Source: Mycolicibacterium cosmeticum (GTDB lineage: Bacteria > Actinomycetota > Actinomycetes > Mycobacteriales > Mycobacteriaceae). Taken from it: a DNA stretch of 64,000 nucleotides. The notes beneath the pieces are model-generated. The model had not been told where the DNA came from and made no database searches. It saw only the letters and a list, made by a program, of their open reading frames with translations. A program made the position numbers and the translations under genes. This document shows, one piece after another, positions 42,789 to 50,627 of this stretch. The stretch's first letter is position 1. Every line of letters starts with the position of its first letter. Location: assembly GCF_000613185.1 (NCBI RefSeq), contig NZ_CCBB010000003.1, positions 558,001-622,000 of the forward strand, written 5' to 3'.

Positions 42789-43508
42789 CTACTTCAACGT
42801 GAGCGCGAACTCCTCGGCCAGGCCGTCGATACCGGCGCGGATGGCCTCGATGGCCGATGCGCGGGCCTTGGCCTTGCTGGCGACGTGCGCCTTGAGGTTC
42901 AGGGTCGCGGCGTACTCGGCCGCCACCGCCTGCGCCCGGCCCAACACGTCGTCGCGGTCGACGATCTCGTCGAGCCAGCCGGCCGCGATCGCGGCGTCGC
43001 CCGAGAAGGTGGCCGCCACGGATACGGCGCGGGAGAACGCGGCACGGGTCAGGCGCATCCGCATGATCTCGACGGCCGAGATCGGCAGCGTCATCCCGAT
43101 CGCCACCTCGTTGGCCTGGCAGCGGGATTTCTCCGACCCCACCCGGTGGTCCCCGCTGAGCAACAGGAACGAGCCCATGGCGATGGCGGGCCCGGTGGCC
43201 GCCATCACGATCGGTGCCGGAAAGCTCAAGGCCCGCACCGACAGTTCGAATCCGGCGGTCAGCATCGCCAGTCCGGCGGCGGGGTCGCCCGAGGCGAACA
43301 CGCTCAATTCGAAACCGCCGCTGAACACCCGGGAATTGCCGGCCAGCACCACGGCTTTCACGGTGCCCGCCGAGATGTCGGCCTCCGCCTGATCCAGCGC
43401 GCCGTTGACCGTCGCCAGCATGGTGGGCGACAGCGCGTTGACCTTGCCGTCGTCCAACGTGATCGTCGCGACGGATTCGTTGACCGAGTAACTCACCGGG
43501 GTCGTCAT
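42789..43508 (-). CDS. echA3: Enoyl-CoA hydratase/isomerase (EchA3-like)
   Basis: A 239-residue crotonase-fold protein, close to the length of M. tuberculosis EchA3 (Rv0632c) and in the same position beside recC. The oxyanion-hole segment VFSGGFELS (near residue 62) and PAPIVMAATGPAIAMGSFLL (near 100) are typical. The segment ANEVAIGMTLP, with a glutamate where many hydratases have a catalytic acid, lies near 137. It may act as hydratase or isomerase in fatty acid metabolism. ATG at 43508 lacks a strong ribosome-binding site. The upstream gene ends 10 bases away and could be co-transcribed. Confidence 0.88.
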   Translation of the reverse strand: MTTPVSYSVNESVATITLDDGKVNALSPTMLATVNGALDQAEADISAGTVKAVVLAGNSRVFSGGFELSVFASGDPAAGLAMLTAGFELSVRALSFPAPIVMAATGPAIAMGSFLLLSGDHRVGSEKSRCQANEVAIGMTLPISAVEIMRMRLTRAAFSRAVSVAATFSGDAAIAAGWLDEIVDRDDVLGRAQAVAAEYAATLNLKAHVASKAKARASAIEAIRAGIDGLAEEFALTLK

Positions 43509-43518
43509 GGAGCGGATG

Positions 43519-44361
43519 TTACGGAGCGTGGTTGCGAATTCCGATGGCGGGGCTCGAGTGATGTCTGCCGCCGGGCCGCTTGTCATCGATCCACGGGAAG
43601 TCGAGCTCGGTGGTCTGGTCGACCTGGCGGGTCCGCCAACGGTCCTGGGTTTCGCGCACCGCGCGGTTCATCCGGTCGATCTCGGCCCGGAACACCTCGG
43701 GCCGGGTTTCCTTGGATGCGTAGTGGAAGTAGGTGAGCAGGCTGCGCAGCAGCTCCAGCTTCTGCTTCTCCCGTTTGGCCAGATCGTGGTTGAGCATCAG
43801 GTCGAGGCGTTGGGCCGGCGGCAGGCTCTCCCAGTCGAGCGCCACCGCGGACGTGTATTCCTGCGGCTTGCCCTTGTCACCCGAGGGACGGTCGCGGTAG
43901 GTCAGGGTGCCGTCGAATCGCGACCGGATCTCGCCGCCGAGTTCTGCCCGGCTGATCGCCGAATCCCAAACGGTTCGCCACTCCTGGCCGGGCGCCAGCT
44001 GTTTGAGTTCGCTGGGGAGGCGGAGTTCGCCGATCTCCGGTGGCCCGTCGTCGTAGGCGTCCTCGTAGCGACCCACGGTCAGCGGGGCGGGGAAGTCGAA
44101 TTCGACATCGTGTGCCGCGGACTTGCCGAAGTTACGCACCACCAGCTCGATGACGTGCCAGTCGGTGGCGCTGGGCTCCATGTACATCACCACGTGGGGG
44201 CGCAATTCGTCACGCTTGAGCTGGCGGTTTCGTTTGATCACCCGTGCCACGAAGATGAGGGCGAGGACCGCGAGAAGGAGCCCCGTCCACGCCGCGATGG
44301 TCAACCAGGCTGCAGAGCCCAGGCCGGCCAGATCGGTCCATCGATCGCGAAACCACTCCAC
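43519..44361 (-). CDS. Single-pass membrane protein, unknown function
   Basis: A 280-residue protein with one membrane helix (about residues 13-38, WLTIAAWTGLLLAVLALIFVA), a very basic stop-transfer segment (RVIKRNRQLKRDELRPH) and a cytoplasmic domain of about 230 residues. The start of that domain reads as a beta-sandwich (VVMYMEPSATDWHVIELVVRN then GKSAAHDVEFDFP) and the end as charged helices (KREKQKLELLRSLLTYFHYASKE). I do not recognise a named family. GTG at 44361 has GAGGG upstream. It lies 10 bases before echA3 on the same strand and may be its partner in transcription. Confidence 0.7.
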   Translation of the reverse strand: MEWFRDRWTDLAGLGSAAWLTIAAWTGLLLAVLALIFVARVIKRNRQLKRDELRPHVVMYMEPSATDWHVIELVVRNFGKSAAHDVEFDFPAPLTVGRYEDAYDDGPPEIGELRLPSELKQLAPGQEWRTVWDSAISRAELGGEIRSRFDGTLTYRDRPSGDKGKPQEYTSAVALDWESLPPAQRLDLMLNHDLAKREKQKLELLRSLLTYFHYASKETRPEVFRAEIDRMNRAVRETQDRWRTRQVDQTTELDFPWIDDKRPGGRHHSSPAIGIRNHAP

Positions 44362-44443
44362 AGCGCCCTCATCAGTTCGTCCGATTGCGCTCTGGACAGT
44401 AGCGCTTAGCCAAGTGTCGCGTAAACAGCGACCTTCGGCATTG

Positions 44444-45322
44444 CTAGCTGGCGGCCGCGAGGGCCGTGGCGGCGATGGGCTGCCGGGGCCCGTCCTGGAC
44501 CAATCGTTCGGTCCGGGCCAGCCACTCGGTGTCGGTCCACACCACTTCGGCGGGCAGTCGGCGCCAGTAGGCCGGGTGCGCCCGCACATGCTGTTCGACG
44601 CTGGCGTGCACGCCAGCGGCGTTCGGCACCCGCCGCAGCCCGCGGGTACGCGAATCCCGCCGCGCACCGGTCGAATGCGCGACCGGATCGGCGTCGATCC
44701 GCAGCCCGGCGCGGGTGGCGCCGTCGAGCACCCAGTCCAGCGTGAGCGCGTCGGTCAGGATCCCGCGGTGTGTGCCGCGGAACCAGACCTCTTCGACACC
44801 CTCCACTCGTTGCAGCAGGGGCCCGCCGTCGATGGCGATCGCGTGCCTGCCCTCGATCACCTGCACGGGTCCGGCGGTGCCGCGCGTTCTGGTGGTGTCC
44901 CACAAGCCGAGGAAGCGAACCGGCACCGCGATTTCCGCTTGCGCGGTCAACCCGGCAGCGACGGCCGCGATGGAGCGCCAGTCGTCTCCGCTGCGCGGCG
45001 TGCGCGGCACGGCGTAGGTGGCCAGCATGTAGTCGATCAATTCACCGTCGAGCACGCCGATCGTGCCGAGTAGCCGGCTCAAGGACTGGGCGCACGCGGC
45101 GCCGCGGCCGGCTCCGAACACGAAGATCTCGTCACCCGGTTGCCAGACCCGCACCAGATGCCGGTAGCCCTCGCTGATCGCGATCCTGGCCTCGTCGGAT
45201 GCCGCCCGACGGCGACGCGGGACGTCGTGACACCAGATGGATTGGGTGTCGTCGAGCAGTGTGGGCAACGCGGTGACATGGGAGGGCGGCTCTTCGCCGA
45301 AACACAGCACGATGTTCGTCAC
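44444..45322 (-). CDS. DUF2235/Tle1-like alpha/beta hydrolase-fold protein, nucleophile missing
   Basis: A 292-residue protein with the architecture of DUF2235 (Tle1-type phospholipase) proteins: a central strand (NIVLCFGEE), a long middle with RFLGLWDTTRTRG (typical VxxLGVWDTV block) and VEEVWFRGTHRGI (WFxGxHxDV). In those enzymes GFSRGA carries the nucleophile; here it is VFGAGRGAAC, so Ser is replaced by Gly and classical esterase activity is unlikely. The His in the GTHRG block is kept. GTG at 45322 has GGGGG upstream; a GTG at 45346 is an alternative start. It has no signal peptide and no type VI secretion genes nearby. Confidence 0.7.
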   Translation of the reverse strand: MTNIVLCFGEEPPSHVTALPTLLDDTQSIWCHDVPRRRRAASDEARIAISEGYRHLVRVWQPGDEIFVFGAGRGAACAQSLSRLLGTIGVLDGELIDYMLATYAVPRTPRSGDDWRSIAAVAAGLTAQAEIAVPVRFLGLWDTTRTRGTAGPVQVIEGRHAIAIDGGPLLQRVEGVEEVWFRGTHRGILTDALTLDWVLDGATRAGLRIDADPVAHSTGARRDSRTRGLRRVPNAAGVHASVEQHVRAHPAYWRRLPAEVVWTDTEWLARTERLVQDGPRQPIAATALAAAS

Positions 45323-45532
45323 AGCAACCCCCGACGGATCCGCCACAAGCGAAACTGACGATCATTCTGCCAACGCGGCCTGCTGGGCAACAGTCCGCAA
45401 ATCCGCCGAAAACCTCCTGTTGTTCGACGAAATCCGGCTTGGCAAGGCTACCGTGCTACGGAATCAGTCGTCTGTCCGCTGTTTGGCGGACATCTACCTG
45501 CCCGGTTCGCGGCGCGGGTGTCGAGGTTGGGG

Positions 45533-46582
45533 CTAACTCAGCGGCAGAACGGCGCCGGCGCTGGACAGGTCGCCGTGCACCTGCAGCGACTCCGGCACGG
45601 TCCCGGGCGGCACATCGAAGGCGATGGAGACGTTCGCTGGCTCACCCGGGTACACCACCGTCGAGGTGCCACCGAGATAGAACGTGGCCTCGGTGTCGGG
45701 GGTGAAGGTCTGGCCACCGGCGGTGAGGACCTGCTGATCGGCCACGAAGGCGGCGGGCGTCTGACCGTTGTTGGTCAGTGTCAGATGCACGACGACGAAT
45801 TCACCCGTGGCCGTCTTGGTCAGCTGGTCGTTGTCCGGGGCGACCACCGTCGGCCCGATGTCGATGCCGTCGCTGGTGAAGGTGACGTCACCGTCGACCG
45901 CCTCACCGGCGACCGGCGCGGCGGTCTCGGTCGGAGTTTCGGTCTCCGACGGGCTCGACGTCGACTCGGTGCTGGACGGCTCACTCGACGCGGTATCCGG
46001 CAGGCTCAGCTGGCTGGATTCGGGCTTGTGGATGACGAACGCGTACACCAGCACCGCGATCAGGGCGAGGAGTAGCACGCCCACCGCAGCGAGGTAGCCC
46101 TTGAGCAGATTGCCATTGCCGGCGGCTCGTTCGGCCGGTTCGGCCGGCGGCGGGGCGTAGGTCGGTACGCCCGGCGGGGCCGGTGGCGGGGTGTAGGTGG
46201 GAACGACGGTCGTGGCCGGTTCGGGCCGCGGCACTTCGACGGTCTCCTGCTCAATGGCAGCGGGCGGCTCGGCCGGTTCGGGTGCCGGGTCGGCGGGTGC
46301 CGGCTCGGCCGGTTCGGCCTGCGGAACCTGGACAACGGAGGTCGGCTGCTCGCTGGCGGCCTTGTCCCAGGACGGCATCTCCATATCGGTGGGCCACGGC
46401 GGCAGCTCCGACGGCCACGACGACGACGGCTCCTCGGCCGGTGGAGGCGGTTCCGGTGCCGGTGCCGGTGGCTGCTGTGCGTGCGCCTGGTGCTCGGTCC
46501 ACGCCGTGCCGTCCCAATACCGTTGACCACCCGTTCCGTCGGGGTCGGGGTACCAGCCGGCCGGGGTCGGCGGTGTCGTCAT
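45533..46582 (-). CDS. DUF2510 / DUF4352 membrane-anchored protein
   Basis: A 349-residue protein. The N-terminus AGWYPDPDGTGGQRYWDGTAWTEH splits as the DUF2510 motif (AGWYPDP, WDGTAWTEH). A Pro/Glu-rich linker of about 120 residues follows. One membrane helix lies near 165-185 (GYLAAVGVLLLALIAVLVYAF). The outside part has a Ser/Thr/Pro spacer and a C-terminal immunoglobulin-like DUF4352 domain (EFVVVHLTLTNNGQTPAAF, TFTPDTEATFYLGG, VSIAFDVPPG). Such proteins are common in mycobacteria; function unknown. ATG has GGAGGAAG upstream. The 186 bases between this stop and the next gene upstream (ending at 45322 on the same strand in reverse order) contain no gene. Confidence 0.8.
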   Translation of the reverse strand: MTTPPTPAGWYPDPDGTGGQRYWDGTAWTEHQAHAQQPPAPAPEPPPPAEEPSSSWPSELPPWPTDMEMPSWDKAASEQPTSVVQVPQAEPAEPAPADPAPEPAEPPAAIEQETVEVPRPEPATTVVPTYTPPPAPPGVPTYAPPPAEPAERAAGNGNLLKGYLAAVGVLLLALIAVLVYAFVIHKPESSQLSLPDTASSEPSSTESTSSPSETETPTETAAPVAGEAVDGDVTFTSDGIDIGPTVVAPDNDQLTKTATGEFVVVHLTLTNNGQTPAAFVADQQVLTAGGQTFTPDTEATFYLGGTSTVVYPGEPANVSIAFDVPPGTVPESLQVHGDLSSAGAVLPLS

Positions 46583-46685
46583 CGCAGGGCTTCCTCCCCA
46601 TCGCGCGCCGCAGGGGCGCTGTGACCCCGCAGAATAGCCCAGCCCGGATGACACCGCGCGGCTTTGCCCGGCCGCGTCGGCCAGG

Positions 46686-47399
46686 TCAGCCGCCCATCAG
46701 CAGGCGCCACTGGTCCAGGTTGCTCGCCCGGTAGACGTAGTTGGAGCGCTTGACCGCCGACAGCGGAGCGCTCGGATCACTGGAGTACCAGTGGCCGGGA
46801 AATACCGTCGGATCCCCGGACAACGCCGCGAGCGCCTGCAGGCTGCGGAACATGTCGTCGACGTCGCCGCCGGGAAAATCGGTGCGGCCGCAGCCCTCCA
46901 GGAACAGCGTGTCACCGGCGACCAGCCGCCCGTCGAGCAGGAAGCACTGGCTGCCCGGAGTGTGACCGGGGGTGTGCAGCAATTCGATCTCGATATCGCC
47001 GACGGCCACCTTGTCCCCGTGTCGGTGTCCGGTCAGTTCGCTCGGCGCGATACCCGTGACCCGCGAAACCCATTCGCTCTCATGGGCATTGACGTGCACC
47101 GGCACGCTGACCCGCTCCAGCAGTTCGGCCAGCCCCTTCAACTCGAAGCCCATCATCGACCCGCCGACGTGATCGGGATGGTGATGCGACACCAGCACGC
47201 CGGACAGGCGCATCCCGTCGGCCTCGAGTGCGTCCACCAGATCACCGGCCGCGTACGCCGGATCCACCACCACCGCGTCACCCGTCTCGCGGTCACCGAT
47301 CAGGTAGGCGAAGTTGCGCATCTGCTCGGCGATCATGTCGCCCGCGGCGAAATCGCGGCCGGACAGCAACTGGCGGAAGTACAGGCGGTCTTCAGGCAT
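46686..47399 (-). CDS. MBL-fold hydrolase (glyoxalase II / persulfide-dioxygenase-like, Rv0634c-type)
   Basis: A 237-residue metallo-beta-lactamase fold enzyme. The metal motif is SHHHPDH (HxHxDH, near residue 73), with further ligands in HTPGHTPG (His near 143), VAGDTLF (Asp near 162) and FPGHW (His near 205). This pattern fits hydroxyacylglutathione hydrolase or ETHE1-type persulfide dioxygenases, and position between echA3 and the tRNA/had block matches M. tuberculosis Rv0634c, annotated as glyoxalase II. In mycobacteria the physiological thiol is mycothiol, so an S-acyl-mycothiol substrate is plausible but inferred. ATG at 47399 is chosen; no clear ribosome site. Divergent from nsrR-type gene. 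Confidence 0.88.
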   Translation of the reverse strand: MPEDRLYFRQLLSGRDFAAGDMIAEQMRNFAYLIGDRETGDAVVVDPAYAAGDLVDALEADGMRLSGVLVSHHHPDHVGGSMMGFELKGLAELLERVSVPVHVNAHESEWVSRVTGIAPSELTGHRHGDKVAVGDIEIELLHTPGHTPGSQCFLLDGRLVAGDTLFLEGCGRTDFPGGDVDDMFRSLQALAALSGDPTVFPGHWYSSDPSAPLSAVKRSNYVYRASNLDQWRLLMGG

Positions 47400-47492
47400 G
47401 GGCACAGCGTAGGGCGCCGCCCCCGGGCGGAGATATCCGCAGGTCTAAAAACCGCATGTCATGAGGTGTTTGACCGCACACCGAAAAATGTC

Positions 47493-47505
47493 GCATCCCA
47501 AATGC
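47493..47505. promoter_or_regulatory. Operator-like dyad GCAT-N5-ATGC before the Rrf2 regulator
   Basis: GCAT (47493-47496) and ATGC (47502-47505) flank CCCAA, 22 bases before the nsrR-type ATG. NsrR sites in other bacteria contain AT-rich dyads with ATGCAT-like halves. A second CATGTCATG cluster lies at 47455-47463. Autoregulation of the nsrR-hmp pair through this region is plausible. Confidence 0.35.
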
Positions 47506-47526
47506 CGAATTACTACCGTCTGTCGT

Positions 47527-47976
47527 ATGCAGCTCACCCGGTTCACCGATCTCGGCTTGCGGACCATGATGCTGCTGGCCGCCGCCGACAGCGACGGCCG
47601 GCGCATCACCACCCGCACCATCGCCGCGGGCGCCGACGCCTCGGAGAACCACATCGCCAAGGCCGTCGCCCGGCTGGCCGAACTCGGCATGGTCAACGCC
47701 CGGCGCGGCCGTGTCGGCGGACTCGAACTGACCGACGCCGGCCGGCACGCCGCGCTGGGCCGGTTGGTGCGCCAGCTGGAGGGCGACGCCGAAGTCATCG
47801 ACTGCACCGGCGGTGCCCAGCCCTGCCCGCTGATCCCGGCCTGCCGGCTGCGCCGGGTGCTCGCCGAGGCCAAAGAGGCCTTCTACCGCCAGCTCGACGG
47901 CTACACCATCGACGACCTGTCGGGCAGCGCCCTGCTTCCCGTCATCGCTTTACCCCTGGAAAGGAAACCCCGATGA
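47527..47976 (+). CDS. nsrR: Rrf2-family nitric-oxide-sensing repressor (NsrR-like)
   Basis: A 149-residue Rrf2 winged-helix protein. The DNA-binding part (MQLTRFTDLGLRTMMLLA, then ASENHIAKAVARLAELGMV) is typical. Three cysteines, CTGGAQPCPLIPAC, near residue 95 provide the iron-sulfur cluster ligands as in NsrR and IscR. In the cluster-bound form it should repress nitric oxide detoxification; NO destroys the cluster and releases the repressor. Its stop overlaps the start of the flavohemoprotein gene by 4 bases (ATGA), a direct link between sensor and detoxifier. Divergent from the MBL-fold gene. Confidence 0.9.
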   Translation: MQLTRFTDLGLRTMMLLAAADSDGRRITTRTIAAGADASENHIAKAVARLAELGMVNARRGRVGGLELTDAGRHAALGRLVRQLEGDAEVIDCTGGAQPCPLIPACRLRRVLAEAKEAFYRQLDGYTIDDLSGSALLPVIALPLERKPR

Positions 47977-49142
47977 CCACCACCACCGAAACCCAAGAAC
48001 TGGTCCCGGCCCACGCCGAGATCGTCACCGCGACGCTGCCGCTGATCGGCGCGCACATCGACGCCATCACGCAGGCCTTCTATCGCCGGTTGTTCGACAA
48101 CCATCCCGAACTGCTGCGCAACCTGTTCAACCGCGGCAACCAGGCCCAGGGCGCACAACAACGGGCGCTGGCGGCCTCCATCGCGACGTTCGCCACGCAT
48201 CTGGTCGACCCGAACCTGCCGCACCCCGCGGAGCTGCTGTCCCGGATCGGACACAAGCACGCCTCGCTGGGCATCGTCGCCGAGCAGTACCCGGTGGTCC
48301 ACGACAACCTGTTCGCCGCGATCGTCGAGGTGCTGGGTGCCGACACCGTCACCGCCGAGGTGGCGCAGGCGTGGGACCGGGTCTTCTGGATCATGGCCGA
48401 CACCCTGATCGAGCTGGAACGCTCGCTGTATGCCCAGGCCGGGGTGCGTGACGGTGACGTCTACCGGCGAGCCGAGGTGCTGTCGCGGGTCGACGACCCG
48501 TCCGGCGTGGTCCAGGTGACGGTGCGACCGGTCGGCGGTGAGGTGCTGTCCTTCACGGCGGGCCAGTACGTGTCGGTCGGGGTGACGCTGCCCGACGGCG
48601 CTCGCCAGCTGCGCCAGTACAGCCTGATCAACACCGGTGGCAGCGGTGACCTGACCTTCGCGGTGAAACCGGCGGGCGAGGTGTCGACGTGGATCCGGGA
48701 CAACCTGCGCGTCGGCGATCTGCTCGACGTGACGGTGCCGTTCGGTGACCTGCCGGCCCCTGCGCCCGGGCTGCCGCTGGTGCTGATCTCGGCCGGTATC
48801 GGCATCACCCCGATGATCGGCATCCTCGAAGCCCTGGACCCGGCCACCCGCGTCGTCGTGCTGCACGCCGACCGCAGCGCCCAGACCCATCCGCTGCGGG
48901 AACGCCAGCGTGACCTGGTGGCCGCGCTGCCCGACGCGACGCTGGAGCTCTGGTACGAGGACGGCGCGCCGGGCGCCCATCAGGGCTTCCTGTCCCTCGA
49001 CGGCGTCGAGTTGCCGGACGGGGCCGAGGTGTACCTGTGCGGGGCCGACGGTTTCGTGCGGGCGGTGCGGGATCAGCTGAGCGCCCGCGGCATCACCAAA
49101 GTGCACTGCGAGCTGTTCAGCCCCAACGACTGGCTGCTCTGA
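47973..49142 (+). CDS. hmp: Flavohemoprotein nitric oxide dioxygenase
   Basis: A 389-residue flavohemoglobin that converts NO and O2 to nitrate using NAD(P)H. The globin domain (about residues 9-140) has the proximal His in IGHKHASLGI (near residue 88-92) and distal residues in the N-terminal helices. The FAD-binding domain (about 150-255) carries RQYSL. The NAD domain (about 265-389) has AGIGITPM and ends in YLCGADGF and FSPNDWLL. Start ATG has GGAAAGGAAA upstream. Translationally coupled to nsrR. A 58-base hairpin follows. Confidence 0.94.
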   Translation: MTTTTETQELVPAHAEIVTATLPLIGAHIDAITQAFYRRLFDNHPELLRNLFNRGNQAQGAQQRALAASIATFATHLVDPNLPHPAELLSRIGHKHASLGIVAEQYPVVHDNLFAAIVEVLGADTVTAEVAQAWDRVFWIMADTLIELERSLYAQAGVRDGDVYRRAEVLSRVDDPSGVVQVTVRPVGGEVLSFTAGQYVSVGVTLPDGARQLRQYSLINTGGSGDLTFAVKPAGEVSTWIRDNLRVGDLLDVTVPFGDLPAPAPGLPLVLISAGIGITPMIGILEALDPATRVVVLHADRSAQTHPLRERQRDLVAALPDATLELWYEDGAPGAHQGFLSLDGVELPDGAEVYLCGADGFVRAVRDQLSARGITKVHCELFSPNDWLL

Positions 49143-49154
49143 CGGCGTCGGCCA

Positions 49155-49212
49155 CCGAGACTGAAGCCACGGACGAAAACCCGGCGTGCGGCGTCCCTGG
49201 CTTCAGTCTCGG
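49155..49212. terminator. Long hairpin after hmp
   Basis: Perfect 15-bp stem CCGAGACTGAAGCCA (49155-49169) with its complement (49198-49212). Within the loop, GGACG and CGTCC extend the stem by 5 bp after a 1x1 mismatch. The whole sits 12 bases after the hmp stop and before thrT. A rho-independent-like terminator without U-tract, or a mobile palindrome, are both possible. Confidence 0.65.
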
Positions 49213-49344
49213 CGGGTCTGGCCGGGCGGAACCGGGTCGCAAGGGGTCTTCACGGGCCGGCGGAAGCCGATTACGCTGCCGTTTTGGCGACTGAATCGGC
49301 GAGAATGTACCCTCTTTAAGGCCCACGGGCCGCAAGCAGTGCAC

Positions 49345-49417
49345 GCCCCCTTAGCTCAGTCGGCAGAGCGTTTCCATGGTAAGGAAAAGGTCAACGGTTC
49401 GATTCCGTTAGGGGGCT
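49345..49417 (+). tRNA. thrT: tRNA-Thr (GGT)
   Basis: Cloverleaf readable: acceptor stem GCCCCCT/AGGGGGC with discriminator T, D-arm, anticodon stem TTTCC/GGAAA with loop ATGGTAA (anticodon GGT), T-arm with GGTTCGATTCC. No encoded CCA. Syntenic with M. tuberculosis thrT. Confidence 0.93.
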
Positions 49418-49456
49418 CGGTGGACGCCAGGCGGATCGCCGCCTTCGTCTAATCGG

Positions 49457-49530
49457 GGCGGTGTAGCTCAGCTGGTTAGAGCGCACGACTCATAATCGTG
49501 AGGTCGGGAGATCGAGCCTCCCCACCGCTA
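49457..49530 (+). tRNA. metT: tRNA-Met (CAT), elongator type
   Basis: Acceptor stem GGCGGTG/CACCGCT (G1-U72 wobble), discriminator A, anticodon stem CACGA/TCGTG with loop CTCATAA (anticodon CAT), T-arm GGGAGATCGAGCCTCCC. 39 bases after thrT, 25 bases before rpmG, as in M. tuberculosis. Confidence 0.92.
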
Positions 49531-49555
49531 CAGGCAACAACGAGAGGCAACTGAC

Positions 49556-49723
49556 GTGGCGTCGAGTACCGACGTACGGCCGAAGATCACTTTGGCCTGC
49601 GAGGTGTGCAAGCACCGCAACTACATCACCAAGAAGAACCGGCGCAACGACCCGGACCGGCTGGAGATCAAGAAGTTCTGCCCGAACTGCGGTCACCACC
49701 AGCCGCACAAAGAGTCCCGCTGA
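49556..49723 (+). CDS. rpmG: Ribosomal protein bL33 (Zn-binding, C+ type)
   Basis: A 55-residue ribosomal protein of the large subunit. Sequence [18 protein letters not shown] and [10 protein letters not shown] contain two CxxC pairs that bind zinc, the C+ form. Start GTG with GAGAGG upstream. Position between metT and hadA corresponds to rpmG2 of M. tuberculosis. Too short for many gene callers. Probably co-transcribed with had genes 10 bases downstream. Confidence 0.92.
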   Translation: MASSTDVRPKITLACEVCKHRNYITKKNRRNDPDRLEIKKFCPNCGHHQPHKESR

Positions 49724-49732
49724 TCCTTCGCC

Positions 49733-50209
49733 GTGGCTCTGTCATCGAATATCGTCGGGATGCATTATCGCTATCCCGATGCGTATGAGGTGGGACGCGA
49801 GAAGGTGCGCGAGTACGCCCTGGCGGTCAAGAACGACGCGGCGTACTTCCAGGATGAAGCTGTCGCCGCCGAGCTGGGTCACCAGACCCTGCCGGCGCCG
49901 CTGACCTTCATCAGCATTTTCGGCTACACGGCGCAGTACGCGTTTTTCCGGCACGCCAACATCGGGATCCACGACGCGCAGATCGTCCAGGTGGACCAGG
50001 CCTTCACCTTCGTCCGGCCCATCCGCGCGGGTGACAGGCTGTACTGCGACGTCTACGTGGATTCGGTGCGGCAGGCACACGGCACCGACATCATCGTCAC
50101 CAAGAACATCGTCACCAACGACAAGGGTGAGGTTGTGCAGGAGGCCTATACGACCCTGGCGGGCCGTGCGGGCGACGGGGAAGAGGGTTTTTCTGATGGC
50201 TCTGCGTGA
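49733..50209 (+). CDS. hadA: (3R)-hydroxyacyl-ACP dehydratase subunit HadA
   Basis: A 158-residue hot-dog fold subunit of the FAS-II dehydratase that pairs with HadB in mycolic acid elongation. Start MHYRYPDAYEVGREKVREYA region and LPAPLTFISIFGY are typical of HadA. Like other HadA proteins it lacks the catalytic Asp-His pair, which HadB provides, and shapes the acyl channel. GTG start at 49733. Its 3' end overlaps hadB by 14 bases. In M. tuberculosis this complex is the target of isoxyl and thiacetazone after EthA activation; resistance maps to hadA and hadC. Confidence 0.93.
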   Translation: MALSSNIVGMHYRYPDAYEVGREKVREYALAVKNDAAYFQDEAVAAELGHQTLPAPLTFISIFGYTAQYAFFRHANIGIHDAQIVQVDQAFTFVRPIRAGDRLYCDVYVDSVRQAHGTDIIVTKNIVTNDKGEVVQEAYTTLAGRAGDGEEGFSDGSA

Positions 50210-50624
50210 GTTCAGTTCGGTCAGCGTCGGCGACACCCTGCCGGAGAAGGTCATCCCGCTGACCCGGCAGGACCTGGTCAACTACGCCGGCGTCTCCGGG
50301 GACCTCAACCCCATCCACTGGGACGACGACATCGCCAAGCAGGTCGGCCTGGACACCGCCATCGCGCACGGCATGCTGACCATGGGCCTCGGCGGCGGCT
50401 ACGTCACCGACTGGGTGGGCGACCCGGCGGCCGTCACCGAATACAACGTCCGCTTCACCGCGGTGGTGCCCGTGCCGAACGACGGCGTCGGAGCGGAGAT
50501 CGTCTTCAACGGCCGGGTGAAGTCGGTGGAGCCGGAGAACAAGTCGGTCACCATCGCGCTGTCGGCCACCACCGGCGGCAAGAAGATCTTCGGCCGGGCC
50601 ATCGCCGTGGCGAAGTTGGCCTGA
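50196..50624 (+). CDS. hadB: (3R)-hydroxyacyl-ACP dehydratase catalytic subunit HadB
   Basis: A 142-residue hot-dog protein and the catalytic subunit of HadAB and HadBC. The hydratase-2 motif is in YAGVSGDLNPIHWDDD (Asp and His separated as DxNxxH), near residue 36-41. IAHGMLTMGLGG is the family's second signature. ATG at 50196 overlaps the end of hadA. It removes water from (3R)-hydroxyacyl-AcpM during mycolate synthesis; essential in M. tuberculosis. Confidence 0.94.
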   Translation: MALREFSSVSVGDTLPEKVIPLTRQDLVNYAGVSGDLNPIHWDDDIAKQVGLDTAIAHGMLTMGLGGGYVTDWVGDPAAVTEYNVRFTAVVPVPNDGVGAEIVFNGRVKSVEPENKSVTIALSATTGGKKIFGRAIAVAKLA

Positions 50625-50627
50625 CCC

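Noticed and set aside
49345..49530. tRNA genes as phage integration sites
   Set aside because: No integrase, no repeated tRNA 3' end and normal core gene order on both sides.
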